Shown here piece by piece: positions 5,544 to 7,695 of a stretch of 7,695 nucleotides of DNA (within the stretch, counting starts at the first letter, position 1; each line of letters starts with the position of its first letter). Below the pieces are notes generated by a model. The model worked only from the letters and a program-made list of their open reading frames with translations, made no database searches and had not been told where the DNA came from. A program made the position numbers and the translations under genes. Where the stretch lies: assembly GCA_947598455.1 (NCBI GenBank), contig CANQFI010000080.1, forward strand, positions 1 to 7,695, written 5' to 3'. The stretch comes from an uncultured Bacilli bacterium (GTDB lineage: Bacteria; Bacillota_I; Bacilli_A; RF39; UBA660).

Positions 5544-6686
5544 TCATTTTTTCATCTGAGTTTCATATTTAGAATAAAAGGCATCTATAAATTTAGTCGA
5601 ATTCTCATTTTTATCTGATTCTTCTAGTTTTTTTACTATTTTTTCTATCATTTCTTCAGTAAATCTAGAGTTTAAATCACGTTCATAAGCATATTCATCT
5701 TGATAATCACTTCTATCAATAAAGTTATCTTTATGATATTTCCACATTTCCCTTAAACAAAATAAATCTGAATCATTTCTAATATCATTAACTTCTACAT
5801 TACGAAAGTCCCTACCTTTATTAATAATCTTATCAATAATTTGATTCACTACCATTTCATATAATTCATCATAAACCGGATAGTCTTCTTCTTCTAATTT
5901 AAATAAATCTTTTTTGACAATTCCCTGCTCCATCAGATATTTCTTTAAACCAGCACTTTTATCATATAAATAAAACTTCTCATATTTTTCAAAATTAGGA
6001 ATTACAGATCTAATCGCAAAAAGAGTTTTTGCTTCTATAGAATATTCTAGCAAATCGTGTTTTGATTTTTGTTCTGGTGATAACTCCTCACCATATCTAA
6101 GCGATGATGCTATTTGTCTAGGTCTAGGTACTACAAATTTTAGTGCTTCAAACATTTTAATAGGATCATTCTCATCAAATACTTGTTCAATATCATAATA
6201 TAAAAAATCTATAAACCAAAATCCAGTTTCCTCATCATAAAATAAATTTTTATTTTTACTCTCATACCCCATTCCATATAACAAACAGCCATCCCTAATA
6301 AGTTTTTTATAATGTTCAAATGGCATATTATACACACGTTTTAAATCTGAAATTACTGTATCATATGAGACTCCATATTTTGCCATAGAAGCACAATTTT
6401 TACCTTTGCATTTTTCTTGTAAGACATAACAAACATCTTTAGTTCCCTCAATTGTCCTCATAACAGAGATATGCCGTGGAGTATTAACACCTTTTTGAAT
6501 TAGTTGATTAACTCCTTCCATAACCATTTCTTCACAATCACGTGCTCTTTGCTTATCTTTTGCATACTTTAATGAAAGTATATATTTTACTAAAATAACA
6601 TCTCCAAAATCAAAGCATTCACTTCCTCCATCACTTATATTTTGTTTATTTTTAGATTGTTCAATTGCATCTTTTATATCTATCAT
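5544..6686 (-). CDS. Protein-kinase-fold protein with altered catalytic loop, function unknown
   Basis: I do not recognise this 380-residue protein by name, but its first 165 residues read like a small kinase or phosphotransferase lobe pair. They contain ILVKY (Lys34, candidate ATP lysine), a helix with Glu53/Glu57, a hinge-like CYVLQEKCKG (86-95), and then GYESKNKNLFYDEETGFWFIDF (140-161). In the last segment Asn147 and Asp160 occupy the metal-binding Asn and DFG-Asp positions. The place expected for the HxD catalytic Asp holds Glu142, so activity may be weak, altered or absent. The C-terminal half is charged and helical with no motif I can place. There are no membrane segments or signal peptide. 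The ATG at 6686 has GAGGAG 8 nt upstream. It has its own promoter-like sequence and a strong terminator, so it is a single-gene unit of element cargo. A role in regulation, defence or small-molecule phosphorylation cannot be separated from sequence alone. Confidence 0.6.
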   Translation of the reverse strand: MIDIKDAIEQSKNKQNISDGGSECFDFGDVILVKYILSLKYAKDKQRARDCEEMVMEGVNQLIQKGVNTPRHISVMRTIEGTKDVCYVLQEKCKGKNCASMAKYGVSYDTVISDLKRVYNMPFEHYKKLIRDGCLLYGMGYESKNKNLFYDEETGFWFIDFLYYDIEQVFDENDPIKMFEALKFVVPRPRQIASSLRYGEELSPEQKSKHDLLEYSIEAKTLFAIRSVIPNFEKYEKFYLYDKSAGLKKYLMEQGIVKKDLFKLEEEDYPVYDELYEMVVNQIIDKIINKGRDFRNVEVNDIRNDSDLFCLREMWKYHKDNFIDRSDYQDEYAYERDLNSRFTEEMIEKIVKKLEESDKNENSTKFIDAFYSKYETQMKK

Positions 6687-6706
6687 ATCTTTTACTCCTC
6701 ATAAAT

Positions 6707-6715
6707 ATTATAGCA
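6707..6715 (-). promoter_or_regulatory. Extended -10 promoter of the kinase-like gene
   Basis: TGCTATAAT on the minus strand is a consensus extended -10 box, with a weak TTTAGA 16 bp upstream. It is inside the element, just past the stop of the truncated amidase. The predicted start (near 6700) falls at the first base of the GAGGAG ribosome site, giving a very short leader. Transcription coming from the amidase gene could also reach this gene, since no terminator is seen between them. Confidence 0.5.
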
Positions 6716-6724
6716 TAAATGTTA

Positions 6725-7695
6725 TTATTCTAAATAATATAGTTTATTAATAGTAAACTCATTATTCCCCATAAAAATTCTATCCCCACTCTTAACTATA
6801 TAAGTATCGTATTCACTATTAGAACTAGCTTCTCCAGTTCCACTAACTAACAATTTTTGATTAATCGTTAAATTATTTGAAGTTAAATTATTCATTTTTT
6901 TGAGTTCATCAACAGTTAATCCATATTGTTTAGCTATTCCATATAAAGTATCACCCGATTTAACTGTATAATAAACACCTACATCACTACTTGAACTAGT
7001 ATCTTTTACTAGTAATCTTTGACCAACTGAAATTATATTACTTGCTAAGTTGTTCATATCTTTTAACTTTTCCACAGTCAAACCAAACTTATTAGCAATA
7101 CTCCATAAACTATCACCTTTTTTAACTATATAGTAGTTTTCATTAGCAGATTCTCCCATAAAACTATATGGTACTCCAACATATCCAGCTATAGCTTTAA
7201 CAACTGCTTCAGCATAATCACGCCAATACTTTTTTAGTAAATCAGCATCTGTTGTATTATCTAAAAAACCATACTCGACAATTATAGCTTCTGTATTGCC
7301 AGTATCACGATGAATAAAATAATAATCTTTACTTGGATCAGAAGGATATCTTCTTTGATAATATTTTCTCACATCTCTACCATTATTTTCCAATTCTGTA
7401 GCTATCCTTTTACTTAAAGCATCACTATTCCTTAAAGCATATATAATTTCCGAACCTTGTCCACCACCAGCATTAATATGATTACTAAGTACTATAACAT
7501 CACTACCACTACCATAAGGAGCAATTATTCTTTTAACACGATCATTCGGTTCAATAGTTTCATCAGTAGTTCTAACCATTGTATTTTCTATTCCTAATTG
7601 ATCTAATCTATCATGAATATATTCTGATATTTCTAAAGTGTATTCTTTTTCTATAATTCCATTACCAGAAGAACCTGGATCACTACCTCCATGTG
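6725..7695 (-). CDS. N-acetylmuramoyl-L-alanine amidase (amidase_3) with LysM repeats, C-terminally truncated by the insertion; 5' end outside window
   Basis: This zinc amidase cuts the bond between MurNAc and the stem peptide of peptidoglycan and acts in the wall. The frame is open to the window edge, beginning with HGGSDPG, whose His (7691-7693) is the first zinc ligand. An ATG at 7579 is internal and is not the start. Next come GIIEKEYTL (zinc-ligand Glu 14 residues after that His), SNHINAGG (second His) and VEYGFLDN (catalytic Glu). Two complete LysM domains follow: YYIVKKGDSLWSIANKFG to VGQRLLV, and YYTVKSGDTLYGIAKQYG to INQKLLV. A third starts as DTYIVKSGD and breaks off at the element core (6780-6787). 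The last 18 residues, RIFMGNNEFTINKLYYLE, and the stop are supplied by the element. The catalytic domain and two LysMs remain, so the product may still work with weaker wall binding. The signal peptide should lie upstream of the window. Confidence 0.93.
   Translation of the reverse strand, partial: HGGSDPGSSGNGIIEKEYTLEISEYIHDRLDQLGIENTMVRTTDETIEPNDRVKRIIAPYGSGSDVIVLSNHINAGGGQGSEIIYALRNSDALSKRIATELENNGRDVRKYYQRRYPSDPSKDYYFIHRDTGNTEAIIVEYGFLDNTTDADLLKKYWRDYAEAVVKAIAGYVGVPYSFMGESANENYYIVKKGDSLWSIANKFGLTVEKLKDMNNLASNIISVGQRLLVKDTSSSSDVGVYYTVKSGDTLYGIAKQYGLTVDELKKMNNLTSNNLTINQKLLVSGTGEASSNSEYDTYIVKSGDRIFMGNNEFTINKLYYLE
6780..6787. repeat. Attachment-site core, element end next to the kinase-like gene
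   Basis: This is the second copy of CTATCCCC. The host side (above 6787) encodes DTYIVKS, the start of LysM 3. The element side (below 6780) reads cataaaaatt and supplies the other arm of the reconstructed attP palindrome. The core covers the Gly and Asp codons of the LysM SGDS motif plus two bases of the next codon. Confidence 0.8.

Larger units (their letters stand above)
1995..6787. mobile_element. Serine-recombinase integrative element (about 4,785 bp) inserted in a LysM amidase gene
   Basis: The limits are two copies of CTATCCCC (1995-2002 and 6780-6787); one repeat unit plus the interior is 4,785 bp. Three sequence facts support insertion. The outer flanks join across the core into an uninterrupted LysM reading frame. 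That restored DNA closely matches the LysM 1 coding DNA at 7090-7140. The inner flanks join into an imperfect palindrome centred in the core. The element encodes a large serine recombinase that would carry out integration and excision, a 42-residue protein just upstream of it, a kinase-fold protein, and an SGNH-hydrolase/acyltransferase pair, all in the host gene's orientation. No replication, conjugation or phage structural genes are seen. One oddity is that the recombinase is central rather than next to an end, so earlier nesting of a smaller element cannot be excluded, although no second pair of junctions was found. Confidence 0.85.

Overview
The window comes from a very AT-rich, low-GC bacterium with Firmicutes-type features: AAGGAG/GGAGG ribosome binding sites, sigma-A-like promoters, and LysM and amidase_3 wall hydrolases. 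It appears to use the standard code, since Trp codons are TGG and one gene ends in TGA. Every supported gene lies on the minus strand, so transcription runs from high to low coordinates. A gut-type Bacilli or Clostridia lineage is likely, but the sequence alone does not fix the genus.

Layout, in the direction of transcription. (1) From 7695 to about 6787 is an N-acetylmuramoyl-L-alanine amidase (5' end outside the window) with LysM repeats. (2) From about 6780 down to about 2002 is a 4.8-kb insertion carrying a kinase-fold protein, a 42-residue protein, a large serine recombinase, and an SGNH-hydrolase/acyltransferase gene pair. (3) From about 2002 to 1730 is the missing 3' end of the amidase gene, the rest of LysM 3 plus LysM 4, closed by a terminator at 1699-1729. 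(4) From 1663 to 1 is a nicotinamide-salvage operon, pncA-pncB (pncB runs off the window), with its own promoter and three copies of a palindromic operator-like sequence.

The main result is that regions 1 and 3 are two halves of one gene. The 8-bp sequence CTATCCCC (GGGGATAG on the coding strand) occurs at 6780-6787 and at 1995-2002. Joining the halves across it restores a LysM domain in frame (YIVKSGD then SLWSIASKYG), nearly identical to LysM 1 of the same protein. Joining the two inner ends instead gives an attP-like imperfect palindrome (CATAAAAA...TTTTTATG) centred in the shared core, as expected for a serine-integrase attachment site. The segment is therefore best read as a compact integrative element of about 4,785 bp. 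It has split a cell-wall amidase gene, which now encodes an enzyme with two complete LysM domains and an 18-residue element-encoded tail.

The element has no visible replication, conjugation, capsid or toxin genes. Its cargo is an unusual kinase-fold protein and a translationally coupled SGNH esterase plus a PlsC-like acyltransferase without a membrane anchor, which hints at acyl or lipid chemistry. The flanking pncA-pncB operon (nicotinamide to nicotinate to NaMN) is ordinary metabolism, but its regulatory region is unusually clear.
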